Of a DNA stretch of 64,000 nt, positions 12,734 to 25,595 are shown one piece after another. The stretch is from Perca fluviatilis (taxonomy: Eukaryota > Chordata > Actinopteri > Perciformes > Percidae): contig NC_053126.1 of assembly GCF_010015445.1 (NCBI RefSeq), forward strand, positions 5,740,749 to 5,804,748. The letters are read 5' to 3'. The position numbers were made by a program, and so were the translations under genes. Under the pieces are notes generated by a model. The model ran no database searches. It was not told where the DNA came from and saw only the letters and a list, made by a program, of their open reading frames with translations. The first letter of the stretch is position 1; each line of letters starts with the position of its first letter.

Positions 12734-13476
12734 AGTGCTCATATTATGCTTTTGGGGTTTTCCCCTTTCCTTTATTGTGTTATACAGTATATCGTTGTTG
12801 TGCATGTAATAGGTTTACAAAGTGAAAAAGCCCAAAGTCCCCCCCAAAGGGACTTATCATCTCCAACAGAAAACACTGTTCACAAACTGCTCCAAACAGC
12901 TCTACTGTAGTCCAGCCTTTACTTCAGAGACAAACACTTTGTAACACATGTTATAATGCTCGCCTAGCTGCTAGCGTGGCACGCCCTCATACTCTGCTTC
13001 TGACTGGCTAGTAGTCCTTACCTAGGTACTGTCAGGGCACGCCCTCATACTCTGCTTCTGACTGGCTAGTAGTCCTTACCTAGGTACTGTCAGGGCACGC
13101 CCTCATACTCTGCTTCTGACTGGCTAGTAGTCCTTACCTAGGTACTGTCAGGGCACGCCCTCATACTCTGCTTCTGACTGGCTAGTAGTCCTTACCTAGG
13201 TACTGTCAGGGCACGCCCTCATACTCTGCTTCTGACTGGCTAGTAGTCCTTAACTAGCTACTGCGCATGTGCGCCTCCCAACAAAGATGCAACAGAAGTG
13301 TGATGTCTCACTCTGTAGCTAAAACAGAGAGCTCAACACACAGGGTGAAAAGAGGAGCTGCAGCAATGTGCAGTACAACAAAAATGGTGTTTTTTGAAAA
13401 TTAAACCATGGACACCTATTCTGATATAACCTCTAAATACAATTATGAAACTGAAAATGAGCCTAATATGAGCACT
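12734..13476. mobile_element. TTAA-type MITE, family AGTGCYCATATTATG, with internal minisatellite
   Basis: The left end is AGTGCTCATATTATG and the right end CTAATATGAGCACT, which form imperfect inverted repeats. TTAA follows at 13477-13480 and TTCA (a one-base variant) precedes at 12730-12733. The sequence between matches the shorter copy at 37291-37951 ('agatgtctcactctgtagct', 'gagctgcagcaatg'). There is no coding capacity. The TTAA target suggests piggyBac-type mobilisation. Confidence 0.7.
12978..13267 (+). repeat. 58-bp minisatellite, five copies, inside the MITE
   Basis: Units begin GGCACGCCCTCATACTCTGC at 12978, 13036, 13094, 13152 and 13210. The middle copies are nearly identical. The last ends in 'aactagctactgcgcatgtg', rejoining the element text. 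Confidence 0.95.
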
Positions 13477-14880
13477 TTAAGTCATCTCCTCTGGCCTTTG
13501 TGCCAAAAGTACTTCTGCCTTGTCTTCTTTAAGTTTTAGAGGCTTATTACTAATGCATGTATTGAGTGCTAGTAGGGATTTAACAGATCACTCTCACATG
13601 CTACAGCTGATTTTAATAGACCTGTTTTATCCCGATTGACAGATCAGAGGTGTCAAGATTTAATCGTCACACAACTTAAATCAGATAAAAAGAAGCGGTT
13701 AGTTTTAAAGAACAGACCGGTTTTGTCTGAAAAACTCTGTTCTGTTTCTCCTTGTTCCTGAGGAAACGTGATCTGAACAACCACACAAAGAGGAGAGGGA
13801 GAGAGACAGTTGTGCCATAATGGAAATGATCAATACAATCAATAGAAAGAGCAGCTGTACAAAAAGTGTCACGTCGTCTGCTAACCAGAATACATCCCAT
13901 TAGAGATTACTGAGTAGTGATGGGACTCTAAGAAATCATTTGAATTCCATGCTTTCATGGAAACAATGTTGCCTGCCTGAAACAAGCTTCACATGATTTA
14001 CAGGGACAGATTGTGACATTATGGCTGATGTCTTCACTGAGATACAGCACCATCTCAACTGAAACACACACACACTGACGCTGACTCTGTCAGCCAATGG
14101 ATGCCAACCAATGCATCCATTTAGTCGGTCAATTGTCACAGTAAAATGTAGGTTAATGCCGGAGAAGTGTCTTTCATAATCATGCTGCTGTGTATCGCCA
14201 CCCTGAACCTGCCAAAGCTCCTCTGGGCTCAACTTGAACATGACAATTTGATTAAAGTTGACCCAATATGAGACGTGTGGACAAGGACACTGCGGACACA
14301 TACTCGCCATCACCATACAATACTTTCTATGACTGACAGAATGAATGTAGGTCAGAGGAGAGACACAGATCGCCCTCAGCACTCCCCGTCTCTCCTCCTC
14401 GTCTTTACATAATTCCCTCTTCCTCTCTTACTCTCTTCATATCCTTCACTTCCTTAACAGATGTTTCCACTTAATTGTCTTTCTGTTTATCAAATGCATC
14501 TTTGTTATACTTCAATTATATGTGCGAGTCAAGACAAAAGGCTGCATCAATATCCCCACAGCTGCAGCCAAACAAAAAATTAGGAAATTGAGGCCGTAAT
14601 CAAATCAGACTCAGATTTATGCAAAAAAAAAAAATCCTACTCTTTCTTTTTTTGATAAAAACAAACTTTTCATAATTTGGATGTTGGTTGGCTTATATTT
14701 TCCAGACACATCTGGACTGATGTTGCCTGATTGGTGGGTTGGAACAGGCGTTCTGATTGGGTCCAGCTCAGAGGTGTGTGCGTTAGACGAGGATGGTGAT
14801 TTGTCAGCTTTGTGTCTTCTGACGCAGTGCTGCAGTGCTGCGCCGTCTGCAGGTGTTCTGGGTGCAGCAAGTGTGTCAGT

Positions 14881-15279
14881 GTGTCAGTGTGTGCTCGTGC
14901 GTGTGCTTATGCGTGTGTGTGTGTATGTGTGTGTGCGTGCATGTGTGTGTGTGTGTGTGTGTGCATGTGTGCATGCTGCAGCAGACTGCCTGCCCTTCAT
15001 CAACCAACAGATTTGAGGCTGGTCTCCATAGCAACCATCCTCAAAGCTGGGCTTCTGAACAAAGATAGCTTCCCTCTGTACTGCTAATCTCATTTTATAT
15101 CAGCGTCAAAATCTCTTTAAGAGATGCATAATCAGAGATCGAGAGTGTGTGTGTGTGTGTGGCATGACATGAGCATCTCTCTCTTTTTTTTGCATCCTTA
15201 AAACACAAATGATTTTACATTTGCAACAATGGAGGCGCCCATCTGGTGGGAAAGATAGAGAATGAGGAGATATGCACCT

Positions 15280-15368
<89 letters not shown>
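14881..15368 (+). repeat. GT-rich stretch and (CA)n array
   Basis: Interrupted GT/GCGT runs at about 14881-14966, GT at 15145-15161, and a long CA array at 15281-15368. Confidence 0.9.
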
Positions 15369-15370
<2 letters not shown>

Positions 15371-16365
15371 CTACATAATACTACAGTGTCATTTCATTGT
15401 GTAGTTTAGTCAGTCTGTTGCTGGTTCATGTAATGTTCAGCTCAGTAAATAACCAGGTCTATACACACAAGGTTACACAAGGTTATAGATTATCAGCAGT
15501 TATCACATCATGATTGTTTATGAGGTTTTCACGGTCTTACAGTAAGCATTTACATGCTGTAACATTTAACATGCTGTATATTAGAGATGTTCAGTTCATG
15601 TACAAACAAATCTTTATCCAAAAATCTTCACAGTAAACTGACTTTACGGAATCACCACTGTCTCTGATCTGAAAAAGTAGCAACAATAGCTTTTAGCAGT
15701 AGGGCTCCTCATTTGTGACAGCTCAGCTACTGTATGATACACACACAGTACAGTACAGTTCTTTCCTCATTAAAGCATATAAAAGGACCACAAAAGCCAT
15801 AAAACAATCATAATGCGGCTGCTCAGCTACTGACCTTATGTAAAGTGCTTGTATAGACAAAGTTTAGTACTGCACTGAAAGTAACAGCTAGCGACAGACT
15901 GAACTGAAGGCCGTCGGAAAGAGTCCTGAACGTCGGCTGTACAGCCAGGATTGGTACGTACTGAAGTGCAGTTGAACAGTGACTGGACAAAATGATTTCA
16001 ACTGGTAAAAATAATCATAATTTCCACCTCTATAAAGGCCAAACTGACACCAGTGTAGAGCTCCACTGCTAAAAGCTTGTGATTCGGTCGTTGTCAATGT
16101 TGATTCAGTTCACTTTGAGGATTCGGTGTAAAGGATTACACATTACATTAGTGCTGTCAAACGATTCAAATATTTAATCGCGATTAATCGCATTAATGTC
16201 ATAGTTAACTAATTAATCACATATTTTTATCTATTCTAAATGTCCCTTGATTTCTTTTTGTCCCATTATTTTTTCTCATTTTAATGCTCTTATCAACATG
16301 GAAAAGTGGATCGGCTTGCTTTGTGCTTTTGTCGCCTGGCTTTGACGAGGGGGCGGAGAATTCGC

Positions 16366-16806
16366 ATCAGCTGTGTGCTTGGCCATCAGCTGTGTGCTTG
16401 GTCATCAGCTGTGTGCTTAGCCATCAGCTGTATGCTTGGCCATCAGCTGTGTGCTTGGTCATCAGCTGTGTGCTTAGCCATCAGCTGTGTACTTGGTCAT
16501 CTGCTGTGTGCTTCGTCATCAGCTGTGTGCTTCATCATCAACTGTGTGCTTGGCCGTCAGCTGTGTGCTCGGCCATCAGCTGTGTGCTTGGTCATCAGCT
16601 GTGTGTTTCGTCATCAGCTGTGTGCTTGGCCATCAGCTGTGTGCTTGGTCATCAGCTGTGTGCTTCGTCATCAACTGTGTGCTTGGCCATCAGCTGTGTG
16701 CTCGGCCATCAGCTGTGTGCTCGGTCATCAGCTGTGCGCTCGGCCATCAGCTGTGTGCTCGGTCATCAGCTGTGCGCTCGGCCATCAGCTGTGTGCTCAA
16801 CCATCA
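16366..16806. repeat. 19-bp tandem array, about 24 copies
   Basis: The unit is CATCAGCTGTGTGCTTGGC, with variation mainly at the last five bases (tggcc, tggtc, tcgtc, tcggc). Because 19 is not a multiple of 3, all frames stay open for long stretches and read Cys-rich peptides such as HQLCAWSSAVC. These are not genes. Confidence 0.95.
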
Positions 16807-16978
16807 AGTGGTATTTCAGACTGGACGTGCTGCGATGATAGCTCCGTTCACAACAACAAAACACACACATCACTTTGGTCTTGTCAATGGAACCATTTGG
16901 CAACTTTTTAAAAGTTAACTTTCCATTCAGAATCTTATTGGCATCCATTTCGGCGTCTCGTGCTCGCCATCCACTCAA
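16766..16978 (-). pseudogene. BED zinc-finger fragment of a hAT transposase
   Basis: The frame from an ATG at 16978 reads NGKLTFKKLPNG, then VMCVFCCCERSYHRSTSSLK and YHLMVEHTADG. It shows C-x2-C followed by H-x4-H (C-V-F-C and H-LMVE-H), the BED/ZBED finger that leads hAT transposases. The normal continuation toward the RNase H-like catalytic domain is absent. After the second His the frame runs into the 19-bp array and stops. It is most likely dead. Confidence 0.65.
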
Positions 16979-17379
16979 AACGTAACGTTAGCCTACTACT
17001 CTTTGGCCGGCTCGCGAGCCCAAACCAGTGTGTGCGGCGTGCCTGTTGTTGTGTTTCCGGTCTAGCTAGATCCGGTGTGGTGTTGTAGTTTTTCTAACGT
17101 TACTAGTTGTTGCAACAGCATGTGAAAAAAACTACAAAGTTTGCTAGGCCAAAAAGAACGTTAATCTTGTGATAAAATAATTGATGTCGTTAAAATGGGT
17201 TTGTGTTAATGCCGTTAATAACGCGCTTAACTGGCAGCACTAAGTCATATATGTACTGAACATCTCTGGCTCACCTGCCTTTAAGCTGTTTATGATTTCA
17301 GCTCAGGCTCGAATGACCAATTTACTGAAATATAACAAAAAAAGATGACGATCAATTGTAGTCAAGGCAGATGCATTTG

Positions 17380-17590
17380 GGGCAGTGGGGGCCTAAAGGT
17401 TAGAGATTGAGCTTGTGAACTGGAAGGTCGTCGGTTCAATCCCCAGCCCGACAAGATAAAATCTGGGGGGGAACGTGGAAAGTGCAGTGCCCTTAACCCC
17501 AACCCAGCAGATCAGACTGTGGTTGGACTGAGCAGCTTCAGGTATTAGTGTGTAACTGTGTGAATGTGATCAGGGTGTCCCTGCAAAAGA
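17380..17590 (+). mobile_element. tRNA-derived SINE-like element
   Basis: An A-box-like 'aaaggttagagattgagc' is followed about 35 bases later by a B-box-like GGTTCAATCCCC and a body ending near 'gtgaatgtgatcagggtgtc'. It differs from the SINE at 52414. The 3' limit is unclear. It does not fold as a complete tRNA. Confidence 0.5.
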
Positions 17591-18199
17591 GAGGCTTCCC
17601 TGAAAAATCAAGACATTTTAAATAACTGTGGGAATGCCTCTTCCAGCCCCAAACATTAGAGGCTTAAGAAAAAGCAGAATCAATTATACAGTATCCAGCT
17701 GCTATGTGTTTTCCACATGACAACATAAGTTTCTCTTCCTGTTCGACAAACATTTAAACACTTTCACATGATAAACACCTGTTAGTTTACAGTTATTGAG
17801 ATATTTATTCCAAAATGGATGTGGCCAAGTTGGAAACAAATTTATTCCATGTGTGATGAGGGTTTTGGTAATAAGGATGGCATTTCCTGACCAGCAAATA
17901 AACTCACAGTGGAGCATCTGTGACTGTCATCCCCACAACAAAACCTGAATCAATTATTTATCTGAATACTCGCGGTTCATTTGTTCTGAAGTTGGCCCAG
18001 GATGATGTGAGGGGTTTGCACTTTGCAGAGAAAGCTTACTGACGCTGCTGTGCCAGATGCTGTCAATCAATTTCAAAAAGTCGACTCTTTCCATTTTAGC
18101 AGAGCACTATGCAGTCACTCTGTCTGCTGCAGAGGCCTGATTACTGTTTTTTTGGAAACCTTCTTTTTGGTTTCTTTTTTTTTGTGTGTGTGCCAAGAC

Positions 18200-18360
18200 C
18201 TAGATGATAAGATCGATACCATTCTCATATTCGTCCGTTCAACGTGAAGCTGGAAGTTAGCATACGTAGCTTAGCATAAAGACTGGAAACAGAGGGAAAC
18301 AGTTAGCCGGGCTCCGTCCAAATATAATCTTGTTTTTTCCAGTCCTTACAAAAACTTAGA
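18200..18360 (+). repeat. Fragment of the GCTAAGC dispersed element
   Basis: 'gatgataagatcgataccat', then 'agcttagcataaagactgga' and 'aacagttagccgggctccgt' match the copies at 1-275, 32000-32230 and 38790-39022. It ends just before the MITE at 18384. Confidence 0.55.
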
Positions 18361-18383
18361 CAATTTGTTGTTTTAGAAGTTAA

Positions 18384-19423
18384 AGGTCCCATGACGTGGT
18401 GCTCTTTGGATGCTTTTATATAGACCTTAGTGGTCCCCTAATACTGTATCTGAAGTCTCTTTTATATAGACCTTAGTGGTCCCCTAATACGGTATCTGAA
18501 GTCTCTTTTATATAGACCTTAGTGGTCCCCTAATACTGTATCTGAAGTCTCTTTTATATAGACCTTAGTGGTCCCCTAATACTGTATCTGAAGTCTCTTT
18601 TATATAGACCTTAGTGGTCCCCTAATACTGTATCTGAAGTCTCTTTTATATAGGCCTTAGTGGTCCCCTAATACTGTATCTGAAGTCTCTTTTATATAGA
18701 CCTTAGTGGTCCCCTAATACTGTATCTGAAGTCTCTTTTATATAGACCTTAGTGGTCCCCTAATACTGTATCTGAAGTCTCTTATATAGACCTTAGTGGT
18801 CCCCTAATACTGTATCTGAAGTCTCTTTTATATAGGCCTTAGTGGTCCCCTAATACTGTATCTGAAGTCTCTTTTATATAGGCCTTAGTGGTCCCCTAAT
18901 ACTGTATCTGAAGTCTCTTTTATATAGGCCTTAGTGGTCCCCTAATACTGTATCTGAAGTCTCTTTTATATAGACCTTAGTGGTCCCCTAATACTGTATC
19001 TGAAGTCTCTTTTATATAGACCTTAGTGGTCCCCTAATACTGTATCTGAAGTCTCTTTCCCGAAATTCATCCTTGGTGCAGAATTACAGCCACTAGAGCC
19101 AGTCCCACAATGAGCTTTCCTTAGGATGTGCCATTTATGTGTCTGTAGCTATTGAGGAGGAGAGAGGGGGGGGCAAGGTGGAGGGTGGGGGTGTGGCCTT
19201 GACCAACTGCCACTTTTTTAACCTTGCTCCTTATGACCTCATAACGAGCAGATTCCTGATTGGTCCATCTGAGCTTTCATTTTCTCAAAGGCAGAGCAGG
19301 ATACCCAGGGCTCGGTTTACACCTATCACCATTTCTAGCCACTGGGGGACCATAGGCAGGCTGGGGGAACGCATATTCATGTTAAAAAACCTCATAAAGT
19401 GAAATTGTCATGCCATGGGACCT
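18384..19423. mobile_element. TTAA-flanked MITE, family AGGTCCCATG, copy A
   Basis: Ends AGGTCCCATGACGTGG and TGCCATGGGACCT form inverted repeats. TTAA lies at 18380-18383 and 19424-19427. About two thirds of the element is the 46-bp array. The remaining body ('cagaattacagccactagag', 'aggataccagggctcgg'-like text) is shared with the second copy at 54404-55788. Copy A lacks a segment of about 70 bases present in the second copy at about 55514-55585. There is no transposase frame. Confidence 0.75.
18417..19058 (+). repeat. 46-bp minisatellite, 14 copies, inside the MITE
   Basis: The unit contains ACCTTAGTGGTCCCCTAATA and CTGTATCTGAAGTCTC. Copies are nearly identical. Variants include ggcctt for gacctt and one shortened TTATATA spacer at 18782. 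Confidence 0.95.
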
Positions 19424-20734
19424 TTAAAAACCTATTTTCTTTCTAAACATTTTATTTATCTTTATATGTCCTCATTAGTCATCTCTATTCTATTTTTGAT
19501 ATGCCTTCAAAATCACTGCGGCCATTTCCCAAACAAGAACATCTCTCACAATAAAAAATAAATAAAATAAACGTTAATGTTTTTTAAGTTGTGCTTTTCA
19601 AAATAAAGTTTTTGGGTATTCTTTATTTATGCCACTTTAAAGTGTTCCTCATAAATGTAAAATTAGATGTATAGCTTTAGAAAGCTCAGCTTACAGTTGA
19701 AAGTTTAACAATTGTGAAACACAGTGACAAACTGGGTCTTGTTTAGGACCCACTGTGCAGGAGTGTGTGCACTGATATCTGCACCAATTAACACAACATT
19801 TTATCCTTTAGATGCCACCTGCGTTTGGATATTTCCGATTGGACCTGAAGGCAGCGTTACACGCTCTGCCAGCAGTGCAAAAAAACATCTACATCTAGAA
19901 ATTCAGTGTGCAAAATCAGCGATACAAAGGCTGTTTGTGTGGACTGAAAGAGGTTGAAAGTTTGATAAAAAAAAAGAAAAAAGAAAGAAAAGATCACTCT
20001 TCAAGTAAGACACTAAACCAGAATTTTATGTTCAGTTTGAACTTATAATTTGACCACATAGATGAGGCCTAATGTTGTTCTTTCTGCAGTTCCATTGTAG
20101 GGAACAGCTCAGACATCCACTGTATACTCATTTAAAAAAGGTTTTGTAACAAACAAGCCAAAAAATATATCAGAACAAGTCTGGTGATTTTATAACAGCG
20201 TGATGCTGGGGCTGAAATGACATTGAAATGTGATTAGTTTGAAGATGTTCTGTCTGAAGATTGGATTTACCCAGACTGCAGGAGAGAAAGAGATTACCAT
20301 TGATCATATATTTCAGGGTCAGATTACTTTCCGATTGTAAACCCACCAGCAGGCAGGGAGGCGAATGAGACACACTCAAGGTATTTTGACGCACATTGGT
20401 TGTGACAGTCATAATATATGAATATTATTTATTTATGTGAAAAATCCAATTACTTCTGCTTCATTTGCCTGTCAATCTTAACTGTCCAGACAGAGCAGAG
20501 AAGCAATAATACAAAGAAAACTGTTCTGATCAGACATAAAGTGAGAATGCCATTCAAACACTGAATAATAATAAAATGACACGTATGGATTCTTGTCAGA
20601 AAATGTCACTTTGGATAATCAAAGGCCAAAGGTCAGGATCAGCCAGAGAGCTGGTGAGAATTCAATGTTTGGCTCGAGGACATCTGCTGAACTTGAGTCC
20701 TGTTACTGAAGTCTGGGCTCTGTATGTGTGCTGT

Positions 20735-20795
20735 GCTGGTGCAACACCATTATTTCCCATTTTTTGGGATCAATAAAAATCTATCTATCTATCTA

Positions 20796-20869
<74 letters not shown>
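20735..20869 (+). repeat. LINE-type tail followed by (ATCT)n
   Basis: 'gctggtgcaacaccattatt' and 'gggatcaataaaaat' run directly into ATCT units from 20781. The same lead-in without the array occurs at about 39585-39620. Confidence 0.65.
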
Positions 20870-20871
<2 letters not shown>

Positions 20872-21189
20872 AACTCACTGACATGTGCAAACAGAGCTCT
20901 AATCTATAGATCTGCTAATCTTAGAGTCTTACATTGCATAAATGATGTGCGAGTTGTAGAGGAGGTGGAGGACTCAACCATCACTCTCCCTCTCATCGCT
21001 CACTTAGACACACAGCTGAGCAGCATTCGTGTTGGAAAGAGTAACACCACTCGTGTAATTTCACCGGGAGAGGAATGAGGCCTGAGCTACTTCTTCTTTG
21101 GCCGCTGTGTGTTTGTTTTGATCGGTTTTGATCAAAACAAATGTACTAAGTGTGCAGCTGCTGCTGATATGATGACCCACACACTTTGT

Positions 21190-21636
<447 letters not shown>

Positions 21637-21869
21637 AGAAAGAGTGATATGATATTATCAGATAGTGGAAAACAGATTCCCTATATGTGAATGATTGTAA
21701 AGTAGTAGGCATGTTGTATGTTGACATGTTTCAGCCACCTGTTCACTGCTGCTACTTATGTTCACACCATATTTCTTAACATACTTTTTTTTTAACCTAA
21801 TCTTACTTTACTTTTTATTTCTTGCACTTTAGCTATGTTACCTTATACACTAGTTTTATTTGCTCTAAT

Positions 21870-21952
21870 TTGTGCCTTAAATTTGACTGTGAGCAACTAC
21901 AACTTAACAATTTCCCTGAGGGGAACAATAAAGTGTTCTGATTCTGATTAAG
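21870..21952 (+). mobile_element. LINE 3' tail fragment
   Basis: 'aacaatttccctgaggggaa' followed by 'caataaagtgttctgattct' is a typical fish LINE 3' end ending in a short TTCTGA repeat. No coding sequence is attached. Confidence 0.5.
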
Positions 21953-22207
21953 AGGTCTCTTTACTTTTCAGCACACTTCTTCTACAGCTTAAGTCGTAGC
22001 CTTTCTACAGTTCTCTGCATACACACTATTTTGACTAATAAGATTAAAATAAAAAATCTACTTTGACTTATAGGCTACATGTGACCAAGGAGGGTAGAGA
22101 TACGAGTTGTGACATTTTGAGTTAAAAGCGGGGGAAAAGACAAATACAACTTTAGTCTATCTCCCAGATTTCGGTCCATCTGAGGAGGCGTGGCCAGCAG
22201 CGCAGCG

Positions 22208-22230
22208 CGACGTCACTGATGGTTATATAG
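22208..22230 (+). promoter_or_regulatory. Fascin core promoter: CRE-like site and TATA box
   Basis: CGACGTCA at 22208-22215 is one base from the palindromic CRE, and TTATATAG at 22223-22230 is a TATA box. They lie about 240 bases upstream of the fascin ATG in GC-rich sequence. A GAGGCGTGGCC element for Sp/KLF-type factors is at about 22185. Transcription would be expected to start near 22255-22260. CREB binding to the human FSCN1 promoter has been reported, so the CRE-like site fits the gene. Confidence 0.6.
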
Positions 22231-22255
22231 GCTGCAGCTGTGGCGGCGTGCTCGC

Positions 22256-22469
22256 GCTGCTGAGACAGGCAGAGCACCGAGGACCGTGCGCGCGCTCACA
22301 GACTCCCTCTCAGCCACACGCACACTCCCCAAACAAAGAGAAGCACGCGAGGCAAGCACAGCATCCCACCCTTTCAGCCGCGAGCTCACTTAGCAGAACC
22401 GCCTCCCCCCCATCATCCCTCTCACACAGAACCGGTCCAGGTCCGAGGCTCGAGCGCACAGAACCGACA
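22256..22469 (+). other. fscn1: Fascin 5' untranslated region
   Basis: The sequence between the TATA box and the ATG is GC-rich. The fascin frame stays open upstream for 74 codons, but no ATG occurs in that frame before 22470, and the predicted residues (Ser/Pro/Arg-rich) do not resemble fascins. I treat it as leader. The exact start site is inferred from TATA spacing. Confidence 0.55.
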
Positions 22470-23455
<986 letters not shown>

Positions 23456-24072
23456 CCCTCTGGCAGAGGAAGGGTTAAAGTGATGGAATGTCATACACAG
23501 ACACACACACTTAATTGCATCCTAACAGTAGGATATAGGACATGTCAATGACCTACATATTCACACACAACACATGCTAAACAGTGGCGTGTTTGGCTAG
23601 AGTCCCCATCCTTATACAGTATGGGCCCATGTAGGCCTAGCTATCCCTCAAACACTAAAGGCCTGTCATATATCAAAGTTCAGGGGAAAACCCACACAAA
23701 CGGAATTGAAAATACGAGCTGATAGAGGCACACTGAGTAGCCTGTGGCCTGTGTTGGCTGTAAGTGAATTTTACACAGACAACAGGCGTGAAAAGAGTGT
23801 TAACAAAGAAGTACACAGTCCTCGGCCCTGTGAACACGTACAGCATCATGTGCACGTGTGCCATCATTCAAATGTAAAACGGTCTTAAACTGGCGAGAGG
23901 CTTGACTGGCAAAAAGCAGAAGAGCTCCACAGTTAGAGGAGAGGAAAGGTGCTTGTATCATGTCTCAAAACCAACAAAATGTTACCAAAATGACTGCGCC
24001 AATTCCTTGACTCCAGATGTTTTATGAGAACAGATACTTGGCACCTTTTTTAAAAGAATACACACGTATCAT

Positions 24073-24074
<2 letters not shown>

Positions 24075-24127
<53 letters not shown>

Positions 24128-24340
24128 AAGCATTTCCCTTCCACTTGGTCAGATCTTTATTTATAATGCAAAACATTAACACAAACAAGCTATCTGAACA
24201 GGATGTCTAATCATCAGTATTTTGCACTGCCCTGAGTGGCACGGCAACCCAAAATCTTCTTGGGTATATCTTTTTCCTGCAGTTTTAAAAACAGCTGAAC
24301 CCTTTAGACATAAATGTATAGTTAAGATATTAACTGGTTA

Positions 24341-24409
<69 letters not shown>
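24075..24409 (+). repeat. (AT)n and (GT)n arrays in fascin intron 1
   Basis: AT at 24075-24125 and GT at 24342-24409, with ordinary sequence between. Confidence 0.95.
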
Positions 24410-24410
<1 letters not shown>

Positions 24411-25595
24411 TTTTCAGCTGGAAGAGTGGGCAGAGATGCAAGCTTGTCCCTCCACCTTCTTCCTGCCTTCCTTTCCTCCCTCACCGCTTCTAACTTTTTC
24501 CATCTCTTCCTCGCCTTCACCTCTTCTTTCACAGTCTCCTCCTGTTTTCCTTCATGTCTTCTCTCCCATCCTCCCTTGATCACTTCTCCTCCTCTGCCTC
24601 CTCACCCCCTCCCCCACTCCTCCCTGCTCCACTAGCCTTCAGGCCTGGCTGGCTGGCTGCTGGGTCATTATCAGTGGCATCCCTCATGTTGATGGGTGAC
24701 TAAATAGATAAGCAACCCTTGAATTTCACCAGAGCACTTAAAATGGACCGGCCCAGTGAGGGATTGAGTCCGCTCTAAAAACCTCCCTTTTGAGTCAGCA
24801 CAAACAAAAAAATCATCAACGCCTGAGAAAGCCGAGCGACTGTGCCACTGACCGTAATGAATGATAGGAATAAACTAATTAAAGCTCTCTAAATCTATAT
24901 TTAGTGTCTGGTCAGAGCAACGCGCTGGTGAGAATACCGTGTGGTTTAGTGGTTTTGCTTCCTCTTTTCAGAAAGTATGATCTGTCTATCCTTTTATTTT
25001 CCGCTCCTGTCTCTCTGTCACACCCTGAGCCTGTTTTATTCTGCCTCCCGGCTTAACATGTTGAGGGGATATGTATCCATTTTTCTCTTCATCAGCTGTT
25101 ACTCCTTTTTTATTTAATTTTTTCTTCACAAATGGGGCTTGGTCTCAGACACAAAATGGAGGCCGGTTTTGAAGGTGGAGGTTGAATCCAAAAGGCTCAC
25201 GCCATGAAAACGTGAGGCTTTAAATGCTGCAGGTTTTTAAACGGATCTGTTGGAATTAGATGAGGATGTCCTCTGGAACGGGAGCATGGATTGCATTTAA
25301 TCCTTGAAAGTTGAAAAATGGGATTGCTGTCTGAGGGACATTTTGCCAAATTAGATTGTCTCTCATTCTGGAGGGTGCAGTTCAGTGAAATGCCACAGCA
25401 ACATCCTGCTCACACAAGTGTGTGATACTCGCACTACATAAGACTAGGATAATCGAGATGAATACATTTATTTAGGATTTATTTAGGACACACGTCAAAG
25501 CAAACGTATTTGACTGGACTCTTGTTTGGTTTTGCCAACGTTAAACTTTCATATCATCAGCTGCAGCTCTAGATTAGTTATTGATGGTCATAGGG

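Larger units (their letters stand above)
16149..17242 (-). mobile_element. hAT-type transposon deletion derivative
   Basis: The + strand left end is TAGTGCTGTCAAACGATT and the right end CTGGCAGCACTA, giving short inverted repeats TAGTGCTG(T/C)C. Inside, on the - strand, is a BED-type zinc finger frame typical of hAT transposases (separate entry), followed by a 19-bp tandem array where the catalytic domain should be. The flanking 8-mers (CATTACAT and AGTCATAT) do not match well, so no clear target duplication is seen. A second, truncated copy of the left end is at 33098-33215. Confidence 0.65.

Noticed and set aside
13936..14382. 148-residue frame on the - strand
   Set aside because: No recognisable domain, ordinary composition for chance, and no splice or promoter context.
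16284..16918. Overlapping 140-200-residue Cys-rich frames that look like a repeat protein
   Set aside because: They arise because a 19-bp unit keeps all frames open. Period and variants are those of the DNA array inside a hAT relic.
18417..19058. CRISPR-like direct repeats (also 54434-55352)
   Set aside because: The 46-bp units are contiguous, with no variable spacers, lie inside a MITE, and the genome is a vertebrate.
22248..22469. N-terminal extension of fascin by 74 codons
   Set aside because: No ATG in frame and no similarity to fascin. The ATG at 22470 matches the known fascin start.
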